64,000 nucleotides of DNA from Mucilaginibacter phenanthrenivorans (GTDB lineage: Bacteria; Bacteroidota; Bacteroidia; Sphingobacteriales; Sphingobacteriaceae): assembly GCF_024721155.1 (NCBI RefSeq), contig NZ_JAHVAP010000008.1, positions 186,001-250,000 of the forward strand, written 5' to 3'. Shown here in pieces: positions 45,042 through 55,300 of this stretch; position 1 is the stretch's first letter; the number at the start of each line of letters is the position of its first letter. The notes under the pieces are model-generated. The model did no database searches, had not been told where the DNA came from, and worked only from the letters and a program-made list of their open reading frames with translations. The translations under genes were made by a program, and so were the position numbers.

Positions 45042-46991
45042 ATGAAAATATCGTTTAGTGTTTTATTGATAATTTTCTCGTTGGGTGTGTTTGTATGTCC
45101 GGCGCAGGTTCGCTTGCCGCAATTAATAAGCGATGGTATGGTTTTGCAAAGAGATACAAAGCTAAATTTATGGGGCTGGGCATCACCAAATGAGCATATC
45201 ACCATCCGGTTTAATCATCAAACCGCTAAAACTGTTGCCGACGCTGCAGGAAATTGGAAAACTGTGTTGCAGCCTATGAGCGCTGGTGGCCCTTATATAA
45301 TGGATATCAGCGCAAGCAACCACATTGCTCTTCAAAATATCCTGGTGGGTGATGTGTGGTTTTGCTCCGGACAATCAAATATGGTGCTGAATATGGAACG
45401 GGTAAAGGAACGCTACCCGAAGGAAATCGCCTCCGCTGATTATCCCCTGATAAGGAACTTTTTTGTTTCTACAGTAGCCGACGTAGCAAGAGAACACCAG
45501 GATTTGCCTGCCGGTAAATGGGTTGCGGTGAACCCAACTGATGTGCTAACTTTTGGAGCAGTATCATACTTCTTTGCAAAAGATTTATACTCAAAATACA
45601 AGATCCCTATCGGGATAATAAATTCAAGCGTGGGCGGTACGCCTATCCAGGCCTGGATTAGTGCCGATGGTATAAAAAGTATTGATAAATATGCCGACCG
45701 GTTAAGTCAATTTAAGGATACGGCTTATCTCAACAGGTTACTTCATCCAATAAAAAGAGCGCCGTTAAATAATATAGACTATAAACAGCCTGATAAAGGA
45801 CTGAGCGGCGCATTAAAATGGTATAACGTGAATTATCAGCCCAAAGGCTGGCATAACTTCTGGCTTCCGGGTTATTGGGCTGATCAGGGCATAAAAGGAT
45901 TGAATGGAGTAGTGTGGTTTCGTAAGGAAATAAAGGTGCCTGCGCGCATGGTCGGTAAGTCTGCAAAGTTATTTCTCGGCCGGATTGTGGACGCTGATGA
46001 AACGTATGTTAATGGCGTAAAGGTGGGCAATATTACCTATCAATACCCACCGAGAAGATACGTTATACCAGCTGGCGTGATCAAACCGGGAAGTAATTTG
46101 ATAGTGGTAAAAGTTACAAACACAGCTGGAAAGGGCGGGTTTGTGCCCGATAAACGTTATGAACTTACTGACGGCACTACCTCTATAGATCTTCGCGGAG
46201 ATTGGCAATACCGGGTTGGGCAAGTGTTTGATCCCATAGCAAACAAAACCAGTGATGTAATGTCATTTTCTGCGCAGAATGAACCAACCGGATTATACAA
46301 TACAATGGTTGAACCGGTTACCAAATATGCCGTCAAGGGCTTTGTATGGTACCAGGGTGAGTCTAATACCGCAAGCCCTAAAGAGTATGATCAATTGTTG
46401 CCGGCGCTAATTGCTGATTGGCGCAAAAAATGGAAAAGGGCGGATCTGCCTTTTGTATACGCACAGCTGCCAAATTTTATGGAAGTGCAGTATTCGCCAT
46501 CTGAGAGCCAATGGGCGGAAGTCAGGGAAGCGGAGTTGCATGCTTTATCGATCCCGAACACCGGAATGGCTGTAACAATTGACGCCGGGGAATGGAACGA
46601 TGTTCATCCTTTAGATAAAATGGATGTGGGGCACCGTCTGGCCCTTGCCGCTGAGAAGGTAGCTTATGGAGAACAACGGCTTGTTTCGTCAGGTCCCATT
46701 TTTCAATCGGCTACCGTTAACGGTGATAAAATAAGTATCAGGTTTAGTAACATAGGAAGTGGCCTGGTAATAAAAGACGGCGATGAACTTAACCAGTTTG
46801 CCATTGCGGGTGCCGATAAAAAATTCGTTTGGGCAAACGCTGTAATTGACGGAGATAAGGTGGTTGTTTCTAACAGCGATATTCCCAATCCAATGTACGT
46901 ACGTTATGCGTGGGCAGATAATCCTGAAGGTGCAAACTTGTACAATAGGGAGGGGTTGCCCGCATCTCCATTCAGGACGGATGACAAATAA
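45042..46991 (+). CDS. Secreted SGNH-type acetylesterase (sialate O-acetylesterase family)
   Basis: A 649-residue exported esterase, probably an acetyl-xylan esterase here although the family is named for sialate O-acetylesterase. The start at 45042 is chosen because it yields a signal peptide (MKISFSVLLIIFSLGVFVCP, AQ); an upstream TTG overlapping the SDR stop gives an implausible 33-residue extension. Motifs: nucleophile Ser112 in CSGQSNM, oxyanion motif SSVGGTPIQAW, WYQGESNTA, and the Asp520-x-His522 pair in NDVHPLDK. A GH2-like beta-sandwich (about 290-400, VVWFRKEIKVPARMVG) is inserted in the catalytic domain, usual for this family. Confidence 0.87.
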   Translation: MKISFSVLLIIFSLGVFVCPAQVRLPQLISDGMVLQRDTKLNLWGWASPNEHITIRFNHQTAKTVADAAGNWKTVLQPMSAGGPYIMDISASNHIALQNILVGDVWFCSGQSNMVLNMERVKERYPKEIASADYPLIRNFFVSTVADVAREHQDLPAGKWVAVNPTDVLTFGAVSYFFAKDLYSKYKIPIGIINSSVGGTPIQAWISADGIKSIDKYADRLSQFKDTAYLNRLLHPIKRAPLNNIDYKQPDKGLSGALKWYNVNYQPKGWHNFWLPGYWADQGIKGLNGVVWFRKEIKVPARMVGKSAKLFLGRIVDADETYVNGVKVGNITYQYPPRRYVIPAGVIKPGSNLIVVKVTNTAGKGGFVPDKRYELTDGTTSIDLRGDWQYRVGQVFDPIANKTSDVMSFSAQNEPTGLYNTMVEPVTKYAVKGFVWYQGESNTASPKEYDQLLPALIADWRKKWKRADLPFVYAQLPNFMEVQYSPSESQWAEVREAELHALSIPNTGMAVTIDAGEWNDVHPLDKMDVGHRLALAAEKVAYGEQRLVSSGPIFQSATVNGDKISIRFSNIGSGLVIKDGDELNQFAIAGADKKFVWANAVIDGDKVVVSNSDIPNPMYVRYAWADNPEGANLYNREGLPASPFRTDDK

Positions 46992-47052
46992 CGGACAAAG
47001 ATAAATGTGATATTATCCAACGGATTAACTGGTGTTGGTTGTTGTGGTATTT

Positions 47053-47085
47053 ATTGCAACCGATTGCAATAAATGTTAAAATTTG
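47053..47085 (+). promoter_or_regulatory. CE15 promoter with embedded LacI operator 3
   Basis: TTGCAACCGATTGCAA (47054-47069) differs from the perfect palindrome by one base. ATTG (47053-47056), 21 bases and AAAATTTG (47078-47085, one mismatch) give a promoter-like pair for the CE15 gene at 47210. The site lies 62 bases after the esterase stop, so CE15 may have its own LacI-controlled start. Confidence 0.65.
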
Positions 47086-47209
47086 CGATGCTTATAAATC
47101 AATTTTTCATGTTTATCCAATGCCGGAAACAGGGCTAATATTAAACAGATGTAACCGCTTCGCAATTTCCGATAGGATAGTATTAAAAATTTGCAAACTA
47201 CTCTAAACC

Positions 47210-48790
47210 ATGAAAAAAGTCGTTTACTTACTCATTTTCGCCGCGTTGCGCTCCGCAGCTCAGAACACTGCTTCGTCCCCGCAAGGCAGCTACCCTGCGC
47301 TGGTAACATTTACTGCAGAACAGGATCATCAAAATATGATGGACCAATTAGGAATCAAGTCCCTTCGTCCTGGCCCAAGTGGTGATGAGCGGGCACCAAA
47401 TCATGCCAACTACGATGAGTCGATGGCTAATCCATGCCCTCAATTGCCCGATGTACTTACATTAAAAAATGGCGAGAAGGTGGCGTCTCCCGCAGCTTGG
47501 TGGAATACGCGCCGCCCTGAAATAGTTGATGATATGGAGCGCGAAGTATACGGCAGGCTCCCGGCAAATTTGCCAAAGGTGACGTGGGAAACAAAGTTTG
47601 TTGATCATGAGTATATGGGCTTTACCCCGATTATTGCAAAACAGCTAATAGGCCACGTTGACAATTCTGTTTACCCATTAATAAACGTGAATATTGAAAT
47701 GATGGTGGTTTTGCCTGCCAATGCTAAAGGGCCTGTGCCATTGCTGATGATGTTTGGTCAAAGTCGTGCTCCATCACCAAGTCAGCCGAATCCTGCTCAA
47801 CTTGAAGAACTCAATAATGCAATAAAGAAGCTGCTTTTGCAACAGGATCCTGCTCTGCAAAAGATGTTTGACGAACATCCGGCTTATCAATTGTTTACGT
47901 CGTCAAATCCGGTCAGTTTTGGTGGTCCCGCGCGGCAGCCGACGCCAGGTCCGATTGATCAACCCGGAGTTAACGGCGTTAATAATGATCCTCCTTCTGC
48001 TGAACAGCTAATCGCCAATGGTTGGGGCTTTGCCTATATCGATCCATCCAGTATCCAGGCTGATAATGGCGCAGGCTTAACGCGCGGTATCATAGGTTTG
48101 GTTAATAAGGGCCAGCCGAGGAAGCCGGATGATTGGGGAGCATTAAGAGCATGGTCATGGGGCGCGGCCCGGGGTTTGGATTACCTTGAGGCAAGTGAGC
48201 CCCAGGTCGACGTTAAGCATGTTGGGATAGAGGGCGTTTCAAGATACGGTAAGGCCGCTCTTGTAACACTTGCGTTTGAACCACGATTTGCAATGGGGTT
48301 GATTGGCTCATCAGGAGAAGGCGGAACTAAATTGAACAGGAGGAACTGGGGGGAAGCCGTTGAAAGCTTGACCGGCGGAGAATATTACTGGATGGCGGGG
48401 AACTTTATGAAATATGGAGCAGCTGAGGCTAAATCGGGAAGTAAAACTGCCTGCGACTTGCCGGTAGACTCGCATGAATTGATTGCGCTGTGTGCACCGC
48501 GGCTGGTTTTTATTAGCTATGGGATACCCGAAAAGGGCGACGCCAAATGGCTTGATCACCAGGGGAGCTATATGGCTGCCGTTGCAGCCGGCACTGTTTT
48601 TAAGCTTCTCGGCGTAAAGGATCTGGGCGTTTCCAATAATTGCAATATTGAAAAAATGCCGCCTGTTAATACGCCTATGTTAGATGGGCAGCTGGCCTGG
48701 CGCCAGCACGACCAGGGACACCAGGACCAGGCAAATATGAAATGGTTTTTGAAGTGGGCAGATAAAAACATCGGCCATCAGTCACTTTGA
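47210..48790 (+). CDS. CE15 family 4-O-methyl-glucuronoyl methylesterase
   Basis: A 526-residue secreted hydrolase. CE15 enzymes cut the ester bond between lignin alcohols and glucuronic acid on xylan. The nucleophile is Ser344 in the GxSRxGK motif GVSRYGKAALV. Further family features are SSGEGGTKLNRRNWGE, DLPVDSHELIALCAPR and the C-terminal catalytic His region RQHDQGHQDQ. The N-terminus (MKKVVYLLIFAALRSAAQ) works as a short signal peptide. The extended N-terminal and mid-protein insertions match bacterial CE15 enzymes longer than the fungal ones. It follows operator 3 and precedes the GH35-like gene. Confidence 0.87.
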   Translation: MKKVVYLLIFAALRSAAQNTASSPQGSYPALVTFTAEQDHQNMMDQLGIKSLRPGPSGDERAPNHANYDESMANPCPQLPDVLTLKNGEKVASPAAWWNTRRPEIVDDMEREVYGRLPANLPKVTWETKFVDHEYMGFTPIIAKQLIGHVDNSVYPLINVNIEMMVVLPANAKGPVPLLMMFGQSRAPSPSQPNPAQLEELNNAIKKLLLQQDPALQKMFDEHPAYQLFTSSNPVSFGGPARQPTPGPIDQPGVNGVNNDPPSAEQLIANGWGFAYIDPSSIQADNGAGLTRGIIGLVNKGQPRKPDDWGALRAWSWGAARGLDYLEASEPQVDVKHVGIEGVSRYGKAALVTLAFEPRFAMGLIGSSGEGGTKLNRRNWGEAVESLTGGEYYWMAGNFMKYGAAEAKSGSKTACDLPVDSHELIALCAPRLVFISYGIPEKGDAKWLDHQGSYMAAVAAGTVFKLLGVKDLGVSNNCNIEKMPPVNTPMLDGQLAWRQHDQGHQDQANMKWFLKWADKNIGHQSL

Positions 48791-48883
48791 TTTAAGGCAG
48801 ATCGATAGATGTCGATAGAAATAAATCGAAATATAAATGATCCCGATATGACCGGCCTACAGTGGGCCAAAAATATTAAAATT

Positions 48884-50506
48884 ATGAAGTTGATCAGTTT
48901 GACCGGCTTGTTGTCCTTGTTGCTAATTATCGGCAAGGCTCAAAACAAGCAGCAAAATACACCGCGCCTGGTAGATAACGGTGCCTATCATGAATTTATG
49001 GTAGATGGCAAACCCTTTTTAATAATGGGAGGGGAGCTTGGGAATTCAAGTGCTTCCGACATGGCTTATATGTTACCTGTTTGGCCTAAATTAAAACGAA
49101 TGCATTTGAATACGCTTGTGTCGCCGGTTTATTGGGAAGCCCAGGAGCCACGAGAGGGGATATTTAACTTTAAACTGGTTGATGAGCTCATAAAAAATGC
49201 ACGAATAAATCACCTCAAACTGGTGTTGCTGTGGTTTGGCACATGGAAAAATAGCATGAGTTGCTATGTTCCCGGCTGGATGAAAACCAATGAGGCGCGC
49301 TTTCCACGAGCAAGAACGTTTGCCGGCGATGCACAGGAAATAATTACGCCATTTTCTAAAAATACCCTCGATGCTGATAAAAAAGCATTTGCCGCGCTTA
49401 TCCAGCATATCAGGAACACAGATAGTAATTATCATACAGTTTTGATGATACAGGTAGAAAATGAGATCGGCATGTTGCCCGAAGCCCGCGATCATTCGAA
49501 AATGGCGAATGAAGCTTTTGAAGGACCTGTTCCTCTGCAGCTGCTAACTTATTTACAGACTCACCGAAAGTCACTTGCCCCTGCAATTGCAACACAATGG
49601 CAGGAAAATGGGTTTAAGATATCCGGTACCTGGGAAGAGGTTTTTGGGAAAAGTTTGGCAACTGACGAACTATTTATGGCCTGGCATTTTGGGGTTTATG
49701 CAAATGAAGTGGCAAAGGCCGGGAAGAAGAGCTATAACATCCCCATGTATGTAAACGCAGCGCTAAATCGTCCCGGGAAAAAGCCCGGTGAATATCCGAG
49801 CGCCGGGCCATTACCGCATGTTATGGATGTTTGGAAGGCTGCTGCTCCGGAGATTGATATGCTCTCTCCGGATTTTTATAATCCCGACTTCAAATATTGG
49901 AATAACTTATACACCCGCCCCGATAATTTATTGTTTATCCCCGAACACCGCTTTGAGGACGGAGTTGATGCAAAGGCGTTTTATGCCATAGGGCACTACA
50001 AAGCAATTGGATTTTCGCCTTTTTCGATAGAGTCAACAGAAAAGGCGGGTAGTGAGCCAATTGGGAAGGCTTATGCGATAATTAACCAACTGGCAGGGGA
50101 GATCAGTAAAGCAAAAAGAAGAAAATCGCTTGATGGTGTTTTGCTAAGTAAGGATAGTAGCTCAGTAAAGATTGAAATGGGCGATTATGTTTTTACTGTT
50201 TCGCATGAATTTACACTGGGATGGTCGCCCGCAGCGAAGGAGAAAAGCTGGCCATTGGCAGGAGGGATAATTATTGGCTTATCTAAAGATGAGTTTTATG
50301 TAGCGGGAACCGGCTTAGTGATCACTTTTAAGCCAAAAAATGGCTCGCATGCGGGGATACTTCAGATAGATGAAGGTAAATTTATAAACGGAAAATGGCA
50401 ACCGGGCAGACGAATGAATGGCGACCAGGATCACCAGGGCCGGCATCTGCGAATTCCCACAGGCGAATACGGGATCCAACGGGTTAAGTTGTATACTTAT
50501 CAATAA
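48884..50506 (+). CDS. Secreted GH35-like glycosidase with DUF5597 domain
   Basis: A 540-residue exported TIM-barrel hydrolase. The start at 48884 gives a signal peptide (MKLISLTGLLSLLLIIGKAQ); an ATG at 48809 adds 25 hydrophilic residues. The barrel shows GH35/GH42 (clan A) features: FLIMGGELGNSSAS, LNTLVSPVYWEAQEPREGIF and the acid/base Glu194 in MIQVENEIG. The second catalytic Glu is likely in LLFIPEHRFEDG. The C-terminal part matches DUF5597, common in Bacteroidota GH35-type enzymes. Likely beta-galactosidase or beta-xylosidase-like activity on xylan side chains; exact specificity unknown. It lies 93 bases after CE15 and converges on the GH8 gene. Confidence 0.82.
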   Translation: MKLISLTGLLSLLLIIGKAQNKQQNTPRLVDNGAYHEFMVDGKPFLIMGGELGNSSASDMAYMLPVWPKLKRMHLNTLVSPVYWEAQEPREGIFNFKLVDELIKNARINHLKLVLLWFGTWKNSMSCYVPGWMKTNEARFPRARTFAGDAQEIITPFSKNTLDADKKAFAALIQHIRNTDSNYHTVLMIQVENEIGMLPEARDHSKMANEAFEGPVPLQLLTYLQTHRKSLAPAIATQWQENGFKISGTWEEVFGKSLATDELFMAWHFGVYANEVAKAGKKSYNIPMYVNAALNRPGKKPGEYPSAGPLPHVMDVWKAAAPEIDMLSPDFYNPDFKYWNNLYTRPDNLLFIPEHRFEDGVDAKAFYAIGHYKAIGFSPFSIESTEKAGSEPIGKAYAIINQLAGEISKAKRRKSLDGVLLSKDSSSVKIEMGDYVFTVSHEFTLGWSPAAKEKSWPLAGGIIIGLSKDEFYVAGTGLVITFKPKNGSHAGILQIDEGKFINGKWQPGRRMNGDQDHQGRHLRIPTGEYGIQRVKLYTYQ

Positions 50507-50520
50507 ATTAAAGCAATATG

Positions 50521-51803
50521 CTATTTAGGGGCATAGATCCTGAAGTTTCCACTGCAGTGCAGCAGACTCATTAAATAAAGTAATCCATCATAGTAACGTT
50601 CCACCAATTGGTTTGGGATTGGAGCAGTCCATAAGGCATCGACAAATTTTGAGGATAGTGGCGATGTAGCAGATTGGCTGGCAACCGCGTTTGTAGCCAC
50701 CAATCCGTTTGCGTGCCGGTCGTCAAGCTGCTGAGTGCCGTCAAGTGTAAACTGACATCCATAGGTAGTCAATCCCCGTGATGCGAAAAATGATTGGATG
50801 CGGTCGCTTAATACTTGTTCTTGCGGGGCCTTTTTGAACCATAGCCAGTCCACGGCCCAATTGCTTGCCGTGCGCCAGGCATCGAATGAGAAGTTAGCCG
50901 CATGCTTATTCCAGGGGCTACTAAATGGTGTTCCATCAAAATTGGCGTAATCAGGTGCCAGGCCTGTAGCGCTGTTGGTTGTCTTTACAAAATAATTCCT
51001 GCTGCTGTCTGCCGCTGCGTACCAGAATTCCCGGTCTTCCTTTGGTCCCCATCGGGCCCATAATTCGTAAAAATGAGGTAGATGGTAGGAGGGATCAGAG
51101 AAATTGCCGGACTCTATACCCGGCACAAAACGGATCATCCTTTTATCTTCGTTTACCATTGAGCCAATATTCCGGATCCCAAATTTTGTCTGTCCCTTTT
51201 TTGCAGGGTGATGCCTCATATTTGATAGGATTTGATCCGCCCAATGGTGATAATTATATATGCCGCTTCCATTTCCCCAACGACCAGACGCAAAATACAG
51301 GGAAGTAACAAAATATTCCTCCCCATCCGGTGCCGGGGTTTCCTCATTGGGTTCGCCGGTCCTTTTTAACGACCATGAAAAATAGCCTTCAGATGGATGG
51401 TCGTGCGAGCTGATGTACATATAATGCATAGCATAATTCCACAACGCATCAAAAACATCTTTCCTGTTTAACTGAACCGCTATCATCATTCCGTACGACA
51501 TGCCTTCTGTGCGTATATCGTTATGAGGGACGTCGCTAACGTAGGCAAGAGGCCCATTCTCATTTTTTCCGGACGGGAAATAGATGGCCTGGCTTTCCGG
51601 GTCTCCAAAAAAGAGTTGATTAAATCCTGCTTGTATTTTTGTAGCTATCTCCTTTTTAGAATGGCCCTGTTCCTGAAATAAGTTGCGGTATTTCCCACTG
51701 GCAAATGCCCCGCTGCCATCATTGAGTTTTCCTGGGCAAAAGCTGCTATTGGCAACAAGGAAGCAATGATGATTTTCCTTATAGCATTTTTAAGTGTCTT
51801 CAT
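50521..51803 (-). pseudogene. GH8 reducing-end xylose-releasing exo-oligoxylanase type, broken by a frameshift
   Basis: The intact downstream frame (50521 to about 51726) encodes most of a GH8 enzyme: NDIRTEGMSYGMMIAVQL (with the catalytic acid Glu), WSLKRTGEPNEE, APDGEEYFVTSLYFAS and DYANFDGTPFSS. The N-terminus is in another frame: ATG at 51803 gives a fine signal peptide (MKTLKNAIRKIIIASLLPIA, ending FAQ) but stops after about 53 codons. Adding one T to TTTT at 51727-51730 (one A in the gene) joins them as AQEKLNDGSGAFASGKYR, a 427-residue protein. A start at the internal ATG 51501 would lose the signal peptide and the catalytic Glu two residues before it. GH8 Rex enzymes shorten xylo-oligosaccharides from the reducing end. 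Confidence 0.85.
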
Positions 51804-51979
51804 AAATCGGTTGAAATATATTTAGGTTACTTAATACGGATTGATGATGAAATGAGCGGTGTATTAAAGCTTTTAGTCTACAGATCAGATACTAAATTTG
51901 ACACTTTAAATCAGTCTGACGCGAAAAATAATAGAAATCCGAGCTTCGATATTTAATTATCAGTTACATGCTAATTTAA

Positions 51980-52012
51980 GAAATTTATTTCTTTTTAGCA
52001 ATCGATTGCAAT
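51980..52012 (-). promoter_or_regulatory. GH8 promoter with embedded LacI operator 4
   Basis: The palindrome TAGCAATCGATTGCAA (51996-52011) includes, on the minus strand, ATTG (52009-52012), followed after 21 bases by TAAATTTC (51980-51987, one mismatch from TAnnTTTG). The putative start would leave an mRNA leader of roughly 170 bases before the GH8 ATG. Confidence 0.65.
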
Positions 52013-52265
52013 GATAATTACTGCAGGTGTTAAATTAAAACAATGCCATCATTTTGTAGAATAACACTCCGCCTTAAATTATTTCGGAATTGCGGCAAAT
52101 TGGTTATTGCAAACCAGACCAAGGATAAGAATTAATAAAATCTATTTTTTTTTCCTTTAATGGCGGATTTTCTTTGTGCTACACGAAGTACAGATTTCGC
52201 CTTTGATAACATTCGTCGCACCCCGCACGTCCTTAATATCCAATTATGAGCTGAAATGTGATTTA
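52013..52265. other. Intergenic region between GH8 and susC
   Basis: Central part of the 589-base divergent gap. It holds AT-rich sequence with no convincing gene on either strand; a 75-codon minus-strand frame here overlaps regulatory sites and has no coding character. The upstream control region of susC begins at its right edge. Confidence 0.5.
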
Positions 52266-52300
52266 TGTAACATTTGAAATACCAAATTGTAACATTTGAA
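52266..52300 (+). promoter_or_regulatory. Direct repeat upstream of susC, candidate HTCS activator site
   Basis: The 13-base word TGTAACATTTGAA occurs at 52266-52278 and exactly again at 52288-52300, a 22-base period of about two helical turns. Direct repeats of this spacing upstream of susC are what an AraC-type DNA-binding domain such as that of the HTCS encoded at 59706-63884 would be expected to recognise. Confidence 0.5.
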
Positions 52301-52336
52301 TCACTTCGGAGATACAATATCAATATACTTTTACTT

Positions 52337-52352
52337 CTGCAATCGATTGCAC
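52337..52352. promoter_or_regulatory. LacI operator 5 in the susC leader
   Basis: CTGCAATCGATTGCAC contains the perfect 14-base palindrome TGCAATCGATTGCA (52338-52351). It ends 40 bases before the susC ATG and about 40 bases after the direct repeats, so it probably lies at or beyond the transcription start, where repressor would act as a roadblock. Confidence 0.75.
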
Positions 52353-52392
52353 AAACCAATCAAACCTCTTGTTAACCTAAAAATTAAAAATT

Positions 52393-55300
52393 ATGAATTG
52401 TTATTTACAAAACAAAAAAATCAAATTGTATTTGATGCTCACCGGGGCATTTTTAGCAATTGCGCTATTTGCTAATACCGCAATTGCCAATACTCATTTG
52501 AACGCATCGTTAACCAGTTCCCGGGCTGAAAAACCTCCTGTTAAAATAACGGGTACCGTTACGGACGAGGCTGGCTTGCCTTTACCTGGTGTAACAGTAA
52601 GGATTAAAGGTTCAACTAACGCCGTTGCAACAACATCTGACGGAAAGTTTACGATCTCCTCAGAAAATCCCAATGATATCCTGGTGTTTACGTACGTAAG
52701 TTTCGTTACACAGGAGGTTCCGATAAACGGTCGAACTGAAATATCCGTAAAGCTTAAATCATCAAACCAGGCATTAAATGAAGTGGTGGTGGTTGGTTAC
52801 GGCTCGCAGAGAAGAGCAGAGGTAACAGGAGCTATATCATCCGTAAGTGGTCCAACATTAACGTCGCTGCCGACAGCTGGTATTGATGAGGCCTTACAGG
52901 GCAGGGTATCCGGCTTAAGCGTAACTAATAATGGTTCGCCGGGCACATCTCCTTTGGTTGTTATCCGTGGTATAAGTTCAATATCATTCGCTTCTGATCC
53001 ATTGTATGTAGTTGATGGCTTCCCGATAAAGGGCGGACTAACAAGCTTTGATGCAAGGGATGTGGAAAGCGTGCAGGTATTAAAGGATGCAAGCGCCGCT
53101 GCTATTTATGGTTCAAGAGCTACAAATGGTGTAATTATTATCACTACTAAAAAAGGCACAAGAAACGGAAAGGTGGGAATCACCTTTAATTCATACGTTG
53201 GTGTTCAAAGTCCTTCAAAGTATTTGGACCTTTTAAATACTAACCAATACGTTCAATACGCTACCGCGCTGGATGGCGCCGGCAGTTTGCCGCCACGTTT
53301 GCAGTCGGCTAATTTTAATTTGCCAATATACGCGGGTGCTTCCCAAACCTACGCACAAACTAATACTGATTGGCAAAGAGCATATTTCAAAAGCAACGCC
53401 ATATTAACTTCAAGCAACTTTGCTTTAAATGGAGGTAACGATGTTTCCAGGTTTTACAGCTCTGCAGGCTATTTTAAGCAGGACGGTATTGCTCAAGGGT
53501 TAAGCTATCAGCGTATAAATTACCGGATCAATTCAGACCATATTATAAATAAGTTTTTTACAGTGGGCGAGAACTTATACATAGCCGGCGATGTACAACA
53601 TTATGATGCCACCGGAGGTAATCGTACGCCACTTGCCAACGTAATACGCTTCCAGCCCTACCTGCCTGTTCATGACCCTACAACCTTAGGCGGCTTTAGA
53701 GGCCCGATAAGCAGTTTTGACGGTTCGGATCCTACTAACCCTGTAGAGGCTGCGTTGATTGGAGTGAATAGGAAAAATACGACGAACATTATGGGAACAA
53801 TTTATGCTACCCTTAATTTCACCTCGTGGTTAAGGTTCACTTCTACTTTTGGAGGTAATTACATCAATGGCTTACAGTATAATTATACGCCTATTTACAA
53901 TGACGGCGGTACGTTAAATGCAGCAACGGCTTCAATAGCTTACCAGCGTCAAACAGTTTTTGATAGATTATATACGCAACAATTATCATTCGACAGGACG
54001 TTCGGCAAGCATCATATTACAGCAATAGCAGTTTATGAAACCCAGGGCGCTCATTATATTACTGATACCGAATCAGGTAACCAATCGCTCAACACTATCA
54101 AAACATTACCGGCCGGATCTACCAACGTAGCTGCCACCAATATCAATGAGGATAATTATTTAGTGTCCTATGTTGGACGTGCAACTTATGATTTTGGAGG
54201 TAAGTATTTATTAAATGCATCTATCCGCCGCGATGGATTGTCTATCTGGGCGCCTGGGCACAAATACGCCAATTTCCCGGCGGTATCGGCAGGCTGGAAC
54301 ATTAGCCAGGAAGATTTCATGAAGGATAATAAAACAATCTCGGAATTGAAACTAAGAGGCGGGTATGGCGTAACAGGCGTTAACCCTAATTCATTAGGTA
54401 ATTATCCTTACCTGTCGCCGGTGCAGCTTGACGGCGCGTTTTATCCTATAGGTAACGGATCAATTGGAAATGCCAATTCATCATATACCAATGGTTTGAC
54501 CAACCCTAACCTAAACTGGGAAAAAACAAAGCAACTTAACTTTGGTGTTGATTTAGGCTTACTTAATAATAAGATCACCATAGTTGCAGAGTATTACAGA
54601 AGGCAAACAGACAACCTTATATTAAATGTTCCTACCCCGCCAAGCCAGGGTTTCCAGGGCAGCGGATCGTTGCAAAACATTGCTTCGATGCGTAACACAG
54701 GTATTGAGCTACAGGTAGGTTATCACAAAACCAGCGGCGATTTTAAATATGATATTACCGGCTTGATAAGTGGTGTGCGTAATAAGGTTTTGGCATTACA
54801 AACCGCTACAGCTTCGCTCCCGTCGGGCAGTGACGCGGACTTTGGCGGAGGTGATGCCTTTACCAATACTACCGTTGGGCAGTCCATTCAATATTTTTAC
54901 GGATGGATTAAACAAGGTATATTCCAAAATCAGGCACAGATTGATGCGTTAAATGCACAGGCTGTTGCTAAGCATGGTGCAGGTGCTGTTTATCAGACCA
55001 ATGCCGCGCCCGGCGATTTGATGTTTAAGGATATAAACGGCGATGGGGTAATTGATGCTAATGACCGTACCAACATTGGTAGCTTTTTACCCAAATTTAC
55101 TTACTCTTTAAACTATAACGCATCCTATAAAAACTTTGATTTTGCCATATTCTTCCAGGGAGTTCAGGGTAACAAGGTGTTGAACGCTTTGAGAATTATT
55201 GAAGAGGGAATGCCAAGGTTATTTAACTCGGATACCAAAGTGCTTGACGCGTGGACGCCGACCAATACAAATACCGACATGCCGAGAACGGTAAGTGGTG

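Noticed and set aside
52132..52359. A 75-codon minus-strand frame upstream of susC
   Set aside because: It runs through the direct repeat and operator region, has no coding-like composition or signal, and no promoter or ribosome-binding site supports it.
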